A stretch of DNA of 64,000 bases from Streptantibioticus ferralitis. Its GTDB lineage: Bacteria > Actinomycetota > Actinomycetes > Streptomycetales > Streptomycetaceae. Positions 44,752-55,084 of this stretch are shown here, one piece after another (the first letter of the stretch is position 1; each line of letters begins with the position of its first letter). The notes beneath the pieces were generated by a model. It was given only the letters and a program-made list of their open reading frames with translations. It ran no database searches and had not been told where the DNA came from. The stretch is taken from NCBI RefSeq assembly GCF_029223525.1, contig NZ_JARHTQ010000006.1, positions 310,001 to 374,000 on the forward strand, in the 5' to 3' direction. A program made the position numbers and the translations under genes.

Positions 44752-46815
44752 TCACAGCGGCAGATCCGCGTCATGCCGCGGGCCGCGCCCCAGCCCATGG
44801 CGCAGCAGGTCCTCCGCGGCACTCCGCTGCAACCGCGCCCCCGCCGGATCGCCGGCCCGCTCCAGGGTGTCGGCCATCCGCAGCAGCACCGCACCCTCCA
44901 CCGGAACGTCCGCCGCCTGCCGCGCCCAGTGCAGGGCGTCCCGATAGGTACGGAGCGACTCCTCGCACTGCCCGGCGCACTCGTGGACCCGAGCCGCCTC
45001 GCTCAGTGCCATGGCGTAGCCGGACAGGTCGCGCAGCCTGCGGTGCACGGCCCCGGCCGCCCGCCACTCGCGCAGCGCGGCCGGGTACTGGCCGGTGCGG
45101 GTGTGCAGTTCGGCCAGCCGGGCGTGCAGCCGGGCCTGCTCGACGAACTCACCCCGGGTCTGGCGCAGCGCGAGCGCCCGGCCGTACCAGTCCGCCGCGC
45201 GCTGCGGATCGTCGAGTTCCAGATAGCTGTCGCCCAATGCCTCCAGCGCGCGACCCGCCGCGAGGCCGTCGTCTCCCGAGCGGGCCGCGTCGAGCGCGGT
45301 GCGGTAGCGCTCCAGCGCCTCCTTCGTCCGTCCGGCCGCGGTGTCCAGATCGGCGAGGTTGATCAACGCGGCCGCCTGCTGCCGCGGCAGCGCACGCCGC
45401 TCGGCGACTTCGAGCAGCAGGCCGTGCAGCTCGTACAGCTCCGGCAGGGCCTCCGTGTCGCCCCGGTGCGCGTCCAGCGCCCGCACCAGCGCGGCGATCA
45501 ACCGCTGTGCCAGCGTGTCGAGTTCACCCTCGGCGACCGCGACCCGAGCGGCGGCCAGCAGCACCGGCAGCCGCCCCCGCAGCCAACCGGCGGCCAGTCC
45601 GGGCGAACCGAACCGCAGCGGTCGGGGCAGCTCCTCGATCTTCCGGCGGGCGGCCGAACCGGCCGGCTCGGCGGCGGCCCGGCAGGACTGGAGCCGCCGC
45701 ACGGTGCGCTCCAGCATCCGGGCGGTGGCCAGCCGCACCTGTGCGGGGCGTTCCGCTACGTCGAGCTGTTCACGCAGCAGCGCGTGCAGGCAGCCTGGAA
45801 CGCGGTACTCCGTATCCGCGTCGGCCGCGCCCTCCAGGCCGGCCGTGCCTTCCGGGTGCAGCAGCCCATAGCCAAGCAGTTCCCGCAGCGCCGCCTGGGC
45901 GGCGCTCAGCGGGCAGCCCGCCAGCGCGGAGGCGGTATGCGCGTCCAGCACACCGTCCGGCGCCAGCGCCAGAAGTCGCAGCAGCCGGGCGACGGGCTGC
46001 GTCAACCCGTCGTGCACCAGCCGAAAGGCCCGGGCGACCGGTGCGGACATGGCGCTGCTCACCGGGATCGCGCGCAGTGCCTGGATGGTGTCGGTCACCG
46101 ACATCCCCGGCCGCGCCGCCAGCCATCCGGCCATCAGGCGCAGCGCGGTGGGGTTGCCCCAGCACTCCTCGGCCAGCGCTTCGGCCGCCGTGGGATCGCA
46201 GGTGACCCGCGTCGAACCGACGACCGCGGAGAGCAGTTCCACCGACGCGGCGGTGTTGAGTCCGCCCAATGTGCACGGCCGCACATCGGGGATCGCGGCG
46301 AGCGGCCCCTGAGAGGTGGCGATCACCAGGCCGCCGGGTCCCGGCGGCAGCAGCGGCAGCACCTGGTCGGCCGTGGCGGTGTCATCCAGTACGACCAGAA
46401 CCCGCCGCCCCGCGAGCGCGCTACGCAGTGCGGCGACCGGATCCTCGGCCTCCGCCCCGCCGTCCGCCTCGGCACCGGTCTCGCCCAACGCCCGTAGCAC
46501 CGCGCGCGCGATCTGCGCGGACGGCACCGGCTCGCCGTCAACGCCGGTCAGCCGTACGAAGTACTGACCGCCGGGGTACCGGTCCGCCACCTCACGGGCG
46601 AGCCGGATGGCGAGGGCGGTCCGGCCGGAGCCCGGGCGCCCCGCGACCAGCAGCACCCGGCACCCGCCGTGGTCCTTGCCGCGCAGCGCGGCAAGCCCCG
46701 GGCGGTCGATGTCGGCGCGAAGTTCCCGCAGTTCACGGCGGCGCCCGAGGAAGTAGGGCGGCGCCGCGGGCAACGCGCAGGCGGCAGTCCGTACGGTCAG
46801 CGCGCGATCCGTCAC
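44752..46815 (-). CDS. NB-ARC-like NTPase with TPR repeats, no DNA-binding domain
   Basis: A 687-residue STAND-type protein. Residues about 20-290 are an NTPase module: the P-loop is VAGRPGSGRTALAI (Arg65 where Lys is usual), Walker B is VLVVLDDTA, and a GNPTALRLMAGWLA segment matches the NB-ARC GLPLAL motif. Residues about 300-430 are a winged-helix/linker region. Residues about 440-680 contain at least five TPR-like repeats (ALINLADLDTAAGRTKEALERYRTAL, AGRALEALGDSYLELDDPQRAADWYGRALAL). It resembles the C-terminal two thirds of AfsR without the SARP DNA-binding part. A signalling role is likely; trigger and target are unknown. Confidence 0.8.
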   Translation of the reverse strand: MTDRALTVRTAACALPAAPPYFLGRRRELRELRADIDRPGLAALRGKDHGGCRVLLVAGRPGSGRTALAIRLAREVADRYPGGQYFVRLTGVDGEPVPSAQIARAVLRALGETGAEADGGAEAEDPVAALRSALAGRRVLVVLDDTATADQVLPLLPPGPGGLVIATSQGPLAAIPDVRPCTLGGLNTAASVELLSAVVGSTRVTCDPTAAEALAEECWGNPTALRLMAGWLAARPGMSVTDTIQALRAIPVSSAMSAPVARAFRLVHDGLTQPVARLLRLLALAPDGVLDAHTASALAGCPLSAAQAALRELLGYGLLHPEGTAGLEGAADADTEYRVPGCLHALLREQLDVAERPAQVRLATARMLERTVRRLQSCRAAAEPAGSAARRKIEELPRPLRFGSPGLAAGWLRGRLPVLLAAARVAVAEGELDTLAQRLIAALVRALDAHRGDTEALPELYELHGLLLEVAERRALPRQQAAALINLADLDTAAGRTKEALERYRTALDAARSGDDGLAAGRALEALGDSYLELDDPQRAADWYGRALALRQTRGEFVEQARLHARLAELHTRTGQYPAALREWRAAGAVHRRLRDLSGYAMALSEAARVHECAGQCEESLRTYRDALHWARQAADVPVEGAVLLRMADTLERAGDPAGARLQRSAAEDLLRHGLGRGPRHDADLPL

Positions 46816-47024
46816 GGGCCCACTCCCGTCCCTGCGTGGTACGCGGCGGCACTACGCCACCGCGTACACAGGAGGATACGAGCCCGGCCGCGGGGCGGGC
46901 GTCACAACCCGCTCTGATGATCACCCCATCGGATCAGACGCGTTCACACGAGGTGTCACGTAAGGGTGATCATGTCGTGCGGAGCTCGGCCCTCAGGCCG
47001 CAGAGGAGGCAGCCCCTCGGGCCG

Positions 47025-47660
47025 TTACCCGCTGAACGGCCGGGCGGGCCACGGGGCGTCCGCCGGGCGGAGGGCGTCCACGCCGTCGCCGTTCAGCACC
47101 GCCCGCAGGGCGAGCACGCCCACCGCCAGGCAGGAGTTGTGCAGTTCACCGGCGATGACCCCGCGGACCAGCTCATCCAGCGGCACCCGCGCGTACTCGA
47201 ACTCGGCCTCCTCCGCGGAGACCGCGAACCGCTCCCCCTCGGCATCCGCCAACTCGCGGGCGAGGAAGATCCGGATCGCCTCGTTGGACCCGCCGGGGGT
47301 GCTGTAGATGTCGACCAGCACCCGCCAGTCCGCGGCCTTGACGTGCGCCTCCTCGTACAGCTCGCGCTGCGCGGCGTGCAGCGGATGCTCACCGGGCACG
47401 TCCAGCAGCCCGGCCGGGACCTCCCACAGCAGCTGCCGCACCGGATGCCGGTACTGCCGCAGCACCAGCACCTTGCCGTCGTCGTCGAGCGCGACGACGG
47501 CCACGGAGCCGGGGTGCGTCTGGTAGTCGCGGCGAGCGGTGGTGCCGTCCGGCATGACCACCACGTCGCTGCGCACACCGGTCACCTTGCCGGTGAACGG
47601 CGTCTCGGTGGCCGAAACCGGCCATTCCTCGGGGATGTCGTGGATTACGGGGTCCTGCAT
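47025..47660 (-). CDS. NUDIX hydrolase (ADP-ribose pyrophosphatase type)
   Basis: A 211-residue NUDIX enzyme that probably hydrolyses ADP-ribose or a similar nucleoside diphosphate sugar. The box reads VPAGLLDVPGE then AAQRELYEEAHV, with one extra residue in the first loop and His in place of the usual Gly after EE. QYRHPVRQLLWEVPAG is the typical ADPR-ase approach. The ATG at 47660 is preferred over the frame reaching 47717. It lies downstream of pyrG on the same strand, separated by a terminator, as in mycobacteria (Rv1699-Rv1700). Confidence 0.9.
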   Translation of the reverse strand: MQDPVIHDIPEEWPVSATETPFTGKVTGVRSDVVVMPDGTTARRDYQTHPGSVAVVALDDDGKVLVLRQYRHPVRQLLWEVPAGLLDVPGEHPLHAAQRELYEEAHVKAADWRVLVDIYSTPGGSNEAIRIFLARELADAEGERFAVSAEEAEFEYARVPLDELVRGVIAGELHNSCLAVGVLALRAVLNGDGVDALRPADAPWPARPFSG

Positions 47661-47702
47661 GGGTCTTCGGTTCCTCCGCGGCAGTGAGGGGTGGAACGGC
47701 GG

Positions 47703-47740
47703 TGCCGGGGTGATCACGCGCTCGCGCGATCACCCCGGCA
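47703..47740. terminator. hairpin terminator of pyrG
   Basis: Perfect 13-bp stem (47703-47715 and 47728-47740) with CGCG pairing in the loop, just after the pyrG stop. Confidence 0.8.
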
Positions 47741-47767
47741 CACTATGGCTGGCGGTGTCGGCCAGGC

Positions 47768-49474
<1,707 letters not shown>

Positions 49475-50033
49475 GAGGGGGCTCCCGTGGTCGCGAGGTG
49501 AGGGTCCGACGGCTTCGGTGTGGGGTGGAACCGTCGGGGCGGTTCAGTGGTTCAGCCCACCGGCCCACGGGCTACCAGCGTATCAGCGGCTGGGCCCGAC
49601 CGTGCTCGACGGCGCGGGAGCCGCCCCCGGGGACCGGGGGTGCACCGGCACGCGCCGCCGTGCGGGGCCCCCGGCTCACCGCGGACCCGGGGTGTTGTTC
49701 ACCGCGAGCAGTCGCCCTGTCGCGCTGGGCGCACGGCTCACCCGACCGGCCGAAATCTGTCGCAGAGAGACGCCCGCGCCCCCGCTTTCACGTCGTATTC
49801 TGCTCGGACACTCTCTTCTGCCGTCGGGTTCGGCGCAGTAGGGGCCATAGCGAGCCGGCCGGCACGGCATCATCCCCGCCCGCTCCCGAACCGTGGCGCC
49901 GCCCCATGCGTATATCCAGCAAAGGGGAACATCACGGAGCAAGGGGGCACCGTAGCCAGGTTCGTCGAATACGCCAGACCCTGGAATTCGAACGTCCCTC
50001 GGGACGGTTCAAGCTGTTCGACTGGAGATGTAC
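49475..50033. other. intergenic region between pyrG and the GH15 gene
   Basis: 559 bases between divergent genes. It is very GC-rich with Pro-rich frames that look non-coding, and less GC-rich around 49770-49830, where promoters may lie. No RNA gene or protein gene can be supported. Confidence 0.5.
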
Positions 50034-51854
50034 GTGGCCGGGCGCATCGAGGACTACGCACTCATCGGCGACATGCAGACCGCCGCCCTGGTCTGCCGGG
50101 ACGGTACGGCCGACTGGCTGTGCCTGCCCCGCTTCGACTCCCCCGCGGTCTTCGCGGGGCTGCTCGGCGCCGATGAGCACGGCTACTGGCGGCTCGGCCC
50201 GGCCTACCCGCTGGACACCGAGCCGCCCGCCGCGACGCGCCGCCGCTACCGCGGTGACTCGCTGGTACTGGAGTCGGAGTGGGACACCTCGCGCGGCACG
50301 GTCCGGGTCATCGACTTCATGCCGCCGCGTGACGGCGCCCCACAGCTGATCCGGATCGTCGAAGGCGTCAGCGGCCGGGTGCCGATGCGCTCGGCGCTGC
50401 GGATGCGCTTCTCCTACGGCGCGGTGGTGCCGTGGGTGCACCGGGTCGACGACCCGCAGGCCCCCGAGGGCCGCACCGTCGCGGTGGCAGGTCCCGACTC
50501 GGTCTGGCTGGACACCGAATGCCCCACCTACGGCAAGGACTTGACGACCTTCGGCGACTTCACCGTCTCCCCCGGCGAGCGGATCGCGTTCGCCATCAGC
50601 TGGCAGCCCTCGCACCACCAGCCGCCCGCGATGCCCGACCCGGAAGCCTCACTGGAGGCCACCGAGCAGTTCTGGCGCGACTGGGTCGACCACTGCACGT
50701 ACCACGGCCCGTACCGGGACGCCGTCGTCCGCTCGCTGATCACGCTGAAGGCGCTGACCTACGGCCCGACCGGCGGCATCGTCGCCGCGCCCACCACCTC
50801 GCTGCCGGAGGACATCGGCGGCGTCCGGAACTGGGACTACCGCTTCACCTGGCTACGGGACGCGGCGATCACCCTGTCATCGCTGCTGCGCACCGGCTAC
50901 CGGGAGGAAGCCCGCGCCTGGCGCGAGTGGCTGCTGCGCGCGGTGGCCGGCGACCCGGAGAACCTGCAGATCATGTACGGGATCGCGGGCGAGCGGGAGT
51001 TGGGCGAGACCGAGCTGACCTGGCTGCCCGGCTACGAGGGCTCGCGGCCGGTTCGCGTCGGCAACGGCGCGGTACGCCAGCTCCAGCTCGACGTCTACGG
51101 CGAGGTCAGCGAGGCCCTGCACCTGGCCCTGATGACCGGCCTGGCGCGCAACGACTACGCGAGCCTGCTCCAGCTGAAGCTGATCCGGTACCTGGAGGAC
51201 CACTGGCAGGAGAAGGACGAGGGCATCTGGGAGGTGCGCGGGCCGCGCCGCCACTTCGTGCACTCCAAGGTGATGGCCTGGGTCGCGGTGGACCGCACGG
51301 TCAAGCTCATCGAGTCGGGCGAGGTCGACGGGCCGCTGGAGCGCTGGCGCGAGCTGCGCGACGAGATCCACCGCGATGTGTGCGAGAAGGGGTACGACAA
51401 GGACCGCAACACCTTCACCCAGTCGTACGGCTCCAAGGAGCTGGACGCCTCCTTGCTGCTGATCCCGCAGGTCGGCTTCCTGCCGCCGGACGACAAGCGC
51501 GTCATCGGCACGATCGAGGCGATCCAGAAGGAGCTGACCGTCGAAGGCGGCTTCGTGCTGCGCTACCCGACGGAGGGTGCGCACAAGGGTGTGGACGGTC
51601 TGCCCGGTGATGAGGGTGCGTTCCTCGCCTGCTCCTTCTGGCTCGCGGACGATCTGGCCATGATCGGCCGGGTCGACGAGGCGCGGCAGCTGTTCGAGAA
51701 GCTGCTCTCGCTCCGCAATGACCTCGGGCTGCTCGCGGAGGAGTGGGACCCCAGGCTCCAACGGCAGGTGGGGAACTTCCCGCAGGCGTTCAGCCACGTG
51801 CCGCTGATCGACACGGCACTGCGGCTTACCGCCTCCGGCGCATACGGCGGCTGA
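50034..51854 (+). CDS. GH15-family glycoside hydrolase (trehalase/glucoamylase-like)
   Basis: A 606-residue enzyme of the GH15 family. It starts VAGRIEDYALIGDMQTAALVCRDG, has an N-terminal beta-sandwich (about residues 1-230) and an alpha/alpha barrel with EDIGGVRNWDYRFTWLRDAA. Actinobacterial members with this N terminus, including the mycobacterial enzyme, hydrolyse trehalose; glucoamylase-like activity is the alternative. It has no signal peptide, so the enzyme is cytosolic. The GTG at 50034 has GGAG 6 bases upstream and is preferred over the ATG at 50028, which abuts that site. Confidence 0.93.
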   Translation: MAGRIEDYALIGDMQTAALVCRDGTADWLCLPRFDSPAVFAGLLGADEHGYWRLGPAYPLDTEPPAATRRRYRGDSLVLESEWDTSRGTVRVIDFMPPRDGAPQLIRIVEGVSGRVPMRSALRMRFSYGAVVPWVHRVDDPQAPEGRTVAVAGPDSVWLDTECPTYGKDLTTFGDFTVSPGERIAFAISWQPSHHQPPAMPDPEASLEATEQFWRDWVDHCTYHGPYRDAVVRSLITLKALTYGPTGGIVAAPTTSLPEDIGGVRNWDYRFTWLRDAAITLSSLLRTGYREEARAWREWLLRAVAGDPENLQIMYGIAGERELGETELTWLPGYEGSRPVRVGNGAVRQLQLDVYGEVSEALHLALMTGLARNDYASLLQLKLIRYLEDHWQEKDEGIWEVRGPRRHFVHSKVMAWVAVDRTVKLIESGEVDGPLERWRELRDEIHRDVCEKGYDKDRNTFTQSYGSKELDASLLLIPQVGFLPPDDKRVIGTIEAIQKELTVEGGFVLRYPTEGAHKGVDGLPGDEGAFLACSFWLADDLAMIGRVDEARQLFEKLLSLRNDLGLLAEEWDPRLQRQVGNFPQAFSHVPLIDTALRLTASGAYGG

Positions 51855-51924
51855 AACGGTCCTGGACCGTTTCAGCCTGAGCCCCCGCGGGGGGTGCCGG
51901 TCCGGTGGGCTTCCGTCGGCTTGT

Positions 51925-51980
51925 GGTCGGTTCGTTGCGGTCGGTTCGTTCCGGTCAGCTCGTTGCGGTCAGCTCGGCAC
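51925..51980. repeat. four tandem 14-bp repeats
   Basis: GGTCGGTTCGTTGC (51925), GGTCGGTTCGTTCC (51939), GGTCAGCTCGTTGC (51953) and a diverged fourth copy (51967) run head to tail. Weaker echoes occur near 52088. Confidence 0.85.
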
Positions 51981-52158
51981 CGGCGGTCCGCGCCGTGGTG
52001 GCTGCTCACCACTGCGGCGGGTCTTCTCGGGGGCAAGCCCCCAGCCCCCCGGGAGTGCCGATCTGATGGCTTCCGTCGGATTCCGGTCGATTCGTTGTCA
52101 TCTGTCCGTTGCGGTGAGTTCGGGACCGCCGGCCCGCACCACGGGGGTTCTCGCCGTC

Positions 52159-52395
52159 GCTGCGGCAAAAGATTTCACGGCTTACCCGCCGTCACAGCGG
52201 CAAGGGATCTCCACAGCCCACCCACCGTCGCGGGGGCGGGGCCTGATCGGGGGCGGGCACCCAACGCCCCGGGGGACTTGCCCCCGACCGTTTGTGCCGC
52301 GGCGGAAGCAAAGCTCTCACGGCCTACTCGCCATCGCAGCGGCAAAGGATCTCCACGGCGCCCACCGTCGCGGCGGCAAAGCCGCCACGGCCCGC
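52159..52395. repeat. dispersed 24-bp element, five degenerate copies
   Basis: Sequences close to GCAGCGGCAAAGGATCTCCACGGC recur at about 52159, 52193, 52302, 52336 and 52370. The related exact repeat GGGCGGGCACCCAACGCCCC occurs at 52251-52270 and 52428-52447. Confidence 0.7.
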
Positions 52396-52561
52396 CCGCC
52401 GCCGCCCCGACGGCGGGGCCTTCTCAGGGGCGGGCACCCAACGCCCCAGGGTGTCGGGGACTGGCCTTCGACAGCTTTTCTGCCGCCGCGACGGCGAGCA
52501 ACCACCACGGCGCGGACCGGCGGTCCGAACCCACCGCGACCCGGCGACCGAACAACCCCGG

Positions 52562-53695
52562 CTAGTCCGCCCTCAACTCGTCATAGACGCTGAGGACTTG
52601 GGCGACGGTGTCATCCTCGCTGGGCCAGGTCGCCGCCTGGGTCCGCCCCTCGGCCGCGAGGCGCGCCCGGCGGTCCGGGTCGGCCAGCAGACCCGTCACC
52701 ACCTGGGCGAAGGCCCGCGAGTCCCCGTACGGCACGAGTGCGGCGGCGTCACCGACGAGTTCGGGGATCCCGCCGACCGCCGTGGCGACCAACGGCACCC
52801 CGGCGTGCAGCGCCTCCTCGGCGATGAGCGGGCGGGACTCCCAGCGGCTGGACAGCACCACCACGTCCGCCGCCGCGAGGAGTTCGGCGATGTCATCACG
52901 CCGCCCCAGCAGCCGGACCGGCAGGTCCTCCGCGTCGATCCGGCGCTGCAGCATCGGCCGGCAGCTGCCCTCGCCCGCGATGGCGACCAGCGGCGGCGGT
53001 TCCAGGGACCGCCAGTAGCGGGCGGCGTCCAGCAGCAGGTCGTACCCTTTGCGCGGTTCCAGACGGCCGACCGCGAGCAGCAACGGCCGCCCCAGCGCGC
53101 CCAGTTCGGCCCGCCTCTTCTGCCGGGCGCACTCCGGGTCGGCCCCGGGCCGTTCGGGGTCGATACGCGGCCCGGGCAGCGCCACCGGCGCCAGCCGGGC
53201 ATCCCGGGCACCCAACTTCCGTACCTGGTCGACGAGTTCGGACGAGGTGCCGAGCACCACGGTGGCGGCCCGGGCCACCCGCCGCTCCAGCAGTCGCAGC
53301 AGACCCGCGCGGGTCCCCGACGCGGGCTCGGAGCCATGCCAGCTGACCACCAGTGCCGGACGCCGGGGCGCGGGAACCGCCAGCGAGGCCAGCAGTCCGG
53401 CGTACAGCCCGTGCGCGTGGACGACATCAGCGTGCGCGCAGGCTGCCCGCAGCGCGGCGACGGCCAATGCGTCCGCGCGCGGGCCGGGCTTGCCGCCGAT
53501 CTCCACCGGGGTGAACCGGACACCGGTCCCGGCGAACCCGTACGCCTCCACCGCGTCGGCGGGCCCGCACACCGTCACGTCGACCCCGCGCGCCACCAGC
53601 CCGCCGGAGAGCGAGCTCACATGCGCACCGGCCGTCGTGCCGAGCACTTGCACGGCGTGCAACGGCCCGTACGGCGGGGTCTGAGTGCTGATCAC
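52562..53695 (-). CDS. GT4-family glycosyltransferase
   Basis: A 377-residue GT-B glycosyltransferase of family 4. It has an N-terminal domain with LSGGLVARGVDVTVCGP and VVHAHGLYAGLLA, and a donor domain with LLLAVGRLEPRKGYDLLLDAA, the E-x7-E motif ESRPLIAEEALHAGVP (two glutamates) and ATAVGGIPELV. The acceptor is unknown; its location beside an MraY/WecA-like gene suggests a cell-envelope glycan or glycolipid. The first codon is GTG. It is 262 bp downstream of the MraY-like gene on the same strand. Confidence 0.9.
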   Translation of the reverse strand: MISTQTPPYGPLHAVQVLGTTAGAHVSSLSGGLVARGVDVTVCGPADAVEAYGFAGTGVRFTPVEIGGKPGPRADALAVAALRAACAHADVVHAHGLYAGLLASLAVPAPRRPALVVSWHGSEPASGTRAGLLRLLERRVARAATVVLGTSSELVDQVRKLGARDARLAPVALPGPRIDPERPGADPECARQKRRAELGALGRPLLLAVGRLEPRKGYDLLLDAARYWRSLEPPPLVAIAGEGSCRPMLQRRIDAEDLPVRLLGRRDDIAELLAAADVVVLSSRWESRPLIAEEALHAGVPLVATAVGGIPELVGDAAALVPYGDSRAFAQVVTGLLADPDRRARLAAEGRTQAATWPSEDDTVAQVLSVYDELRAD

Positions 53696-53957
53696 GCGGG
53701 GTACGACTCCTGGGTCGGCGGCGTTCTTCGACGGTTGAACGTACGGAATGACAGCGTGCGCACACCCGTTCGGATATGGATGTTCCTGTGCGGACGGGTG
53801 GATCGGTGTTCGGGTTCGTGGTCTTGAGGTTCCAGGATGCCAGCAGGGGCCGACAGTGCGAGGGCCACTCCCCCGCCGGTGGGGGTACGCGATGGTACGG
53901 GATCACCCATACGAGTGGGTGTACTGCCAGCCGACGTCCAAATGGTGAAGGATGCGC

Positions 53958-54779
53958 TCAGCGCGGAAGACGCCCCCAGGCGTCAACTGCCCGTATTCCG
54001 GGGGCAGTCCACAGCGCGTCGCTGTGACTCACCTTGTCACCGACAGCCGCCAGCGCGACCAGCACCGCCGCGTGCAGTGCCCGGCCGGTACGGCCGTTCG
54101 CCGTCACGATCGAGACACCGAGCGCCGCGCCCAGCGCATGGGCGCCCGCGTCGCCGAGCATGGTCCGTTCACCGAGGTCGTCGGCGAGCACCGCCGCCGC
54201 GGCGGCGACCGGCGCCGCGGCCAGGGCGCCCGCCGGACCGCCGCGCAGCAGACCGGGCGCACCGGCGGCGAGTACGGCCTTGGCGGCCCGGCCCGGCGCC
54301 ACATCCAGCAGGTTGACCAGATGCGCGCTGCCCGCGATCACCACCCCGGCCAGCACCGCGTCCACCGGCCGTCTGCCGATCAGCGCCCCCGCGGCCAGGC
54401 CCGCCGCGCCGATCCCGAGCAGCTTGACCGCGCCCGAGGTGACCCGGCCGTCCGCGAGGGCGCGCAGATGCGCACCGAGACCCCGCTCGTCGGCCGATCC
54501 CGCCTGGTCGTCGTACGCCCCGCAGGCCGTCGCGGCGACCGTGGCGAGCACCGCGGCGGTGCGAGTACGCCCGGGCAGCCCACGGGTCACCGCGGCGGCC
54601 AGCGCCACACCGGCGGCGGCCGCCAGCCCGCCATGGAGATCCACGGTGCGGCCCGCGTGGTTCTTCCGCTCCCAACGGGCAGCCCCACCGGGTGGTTCGG
54701 CCCGCAACAATGCGTATCCGGCCCGCGCGGCGCCCGCTGCCACGAGAGCGCCCGGCACCCGACCCGAGCTGAACGCCAT
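53958..54779 (-). CDS. MraY/WecA-like integral membrane protein
   Basis: A 273-residue protein with about eight hydrophobic helices. It keeps the landmarks of polyprenyl-phosphate phosphoglycosyl transferases in order: RKNHAGRTVDLHGG, GAYDDQAG with the two aspartates, GLGAHLRALADGRVTSGAVKL, NLLDVAPGRAAK and LGDAGAHALGA. It is shorter than MraY or WecA (about 350) and lacks the usual N-terminal helices, so enzymatic activity is likely but not certain. GGAGGGG lies just before the ATG at 54779. With the GT4 gene downstream it may build a lipid-linked envelope sugar. Confidence 0.72.
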   Translation of the reverse strand: MAFSSGRVPGALVAAGAARAGYALLRAEPPGGAARWERKNHAGRTVDLHGGLAAAAGVALAAAVTRGLPGRTRTAAVLATVAATACGAYDDQAGSADERGLGAHLRALADGRVTSGAVKLLGIGAAGLAAGALIGRRPVDAVLAGVVIAGSAHLVNLLDVAPGRAAKAVLAAGAPGLLRGGPAGALAAAPVAAAAAVLADDLGERTMLGDAGAHALGAALGVSIVTANGRTGRALHAAVLVALAAVGDKVSHSDALWTAPGIRAVDAWGRLPR

Positions 54780-55084
54780 GGGCCCCTCCCCCTCCGCTGA
54801 CTGCTTCACGACCACCCCCAGCGGTCTCGGCCCGCCCTGGCAAAGGACGGGCCACCGCCATTGTCGGCCATCACCCGCGATCGCTTCGCGTAGGCACGAG
54901 TGGCGTGGCGGTGCACACCGCCACGCCCCGGGTGGTACGTGGCCCCCGCCCCGAACCGGAACCGCGCCCGGCGCGCGGGGCGTCCGTCAGGCGGGTCCTG
55001 GGCGGGTTGCGGTGCCCGCGGCCGGAGACCGCTGACGGATACCGCGGTGCCGCCGGCCGAAACGCACCGCACGCAGGTCGAGCG
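54780..55084. other. intergenic region, nothing recognised
   Basis: 305 bases between the recN stop and the MraY-like start. No gene, repeat or convincing hairpin is seen; in mycobacteria and corynebacteria the steA and steB genes follow recN. Confidence 0.5.

Larger units (their letters stand above)
51855..52561. other. repeat-rich non-coding region
   Basis: 707 bases without a credible gene between convergent genes. It is a patchwork of short direct repeats: four 14-bp tandem copies near the left end, at least five degenerate copies of a 24-bp element and two exact 20-bp copies further right. Open frames exist on both strands only because of the base composition. Confidence 0.75.

Noticed and set aside
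44674-46497. Long 607-codon plus-strand frame opposite the NTPase-TPR gene
   Set aside because: It has low-complexity Arg/Gln/Pro composition and no recognisable domain. The minus strand in the same place encodes a coherent NTPase with TPR repeats.
51925-52447. CRISPR array in the repeat region
   Set aside because: Units are head to tail or irregularly spaced, without uniform spacers, and no cas gene is in the window.
51887-52600. Small genes in the repeat-rich gap (frames up to about 220 codons)
   Set aside because: The frames follow the repeats in several phases, have no ribosome sites and are rich in Pro/Arg/Gly as expected from composition alone.
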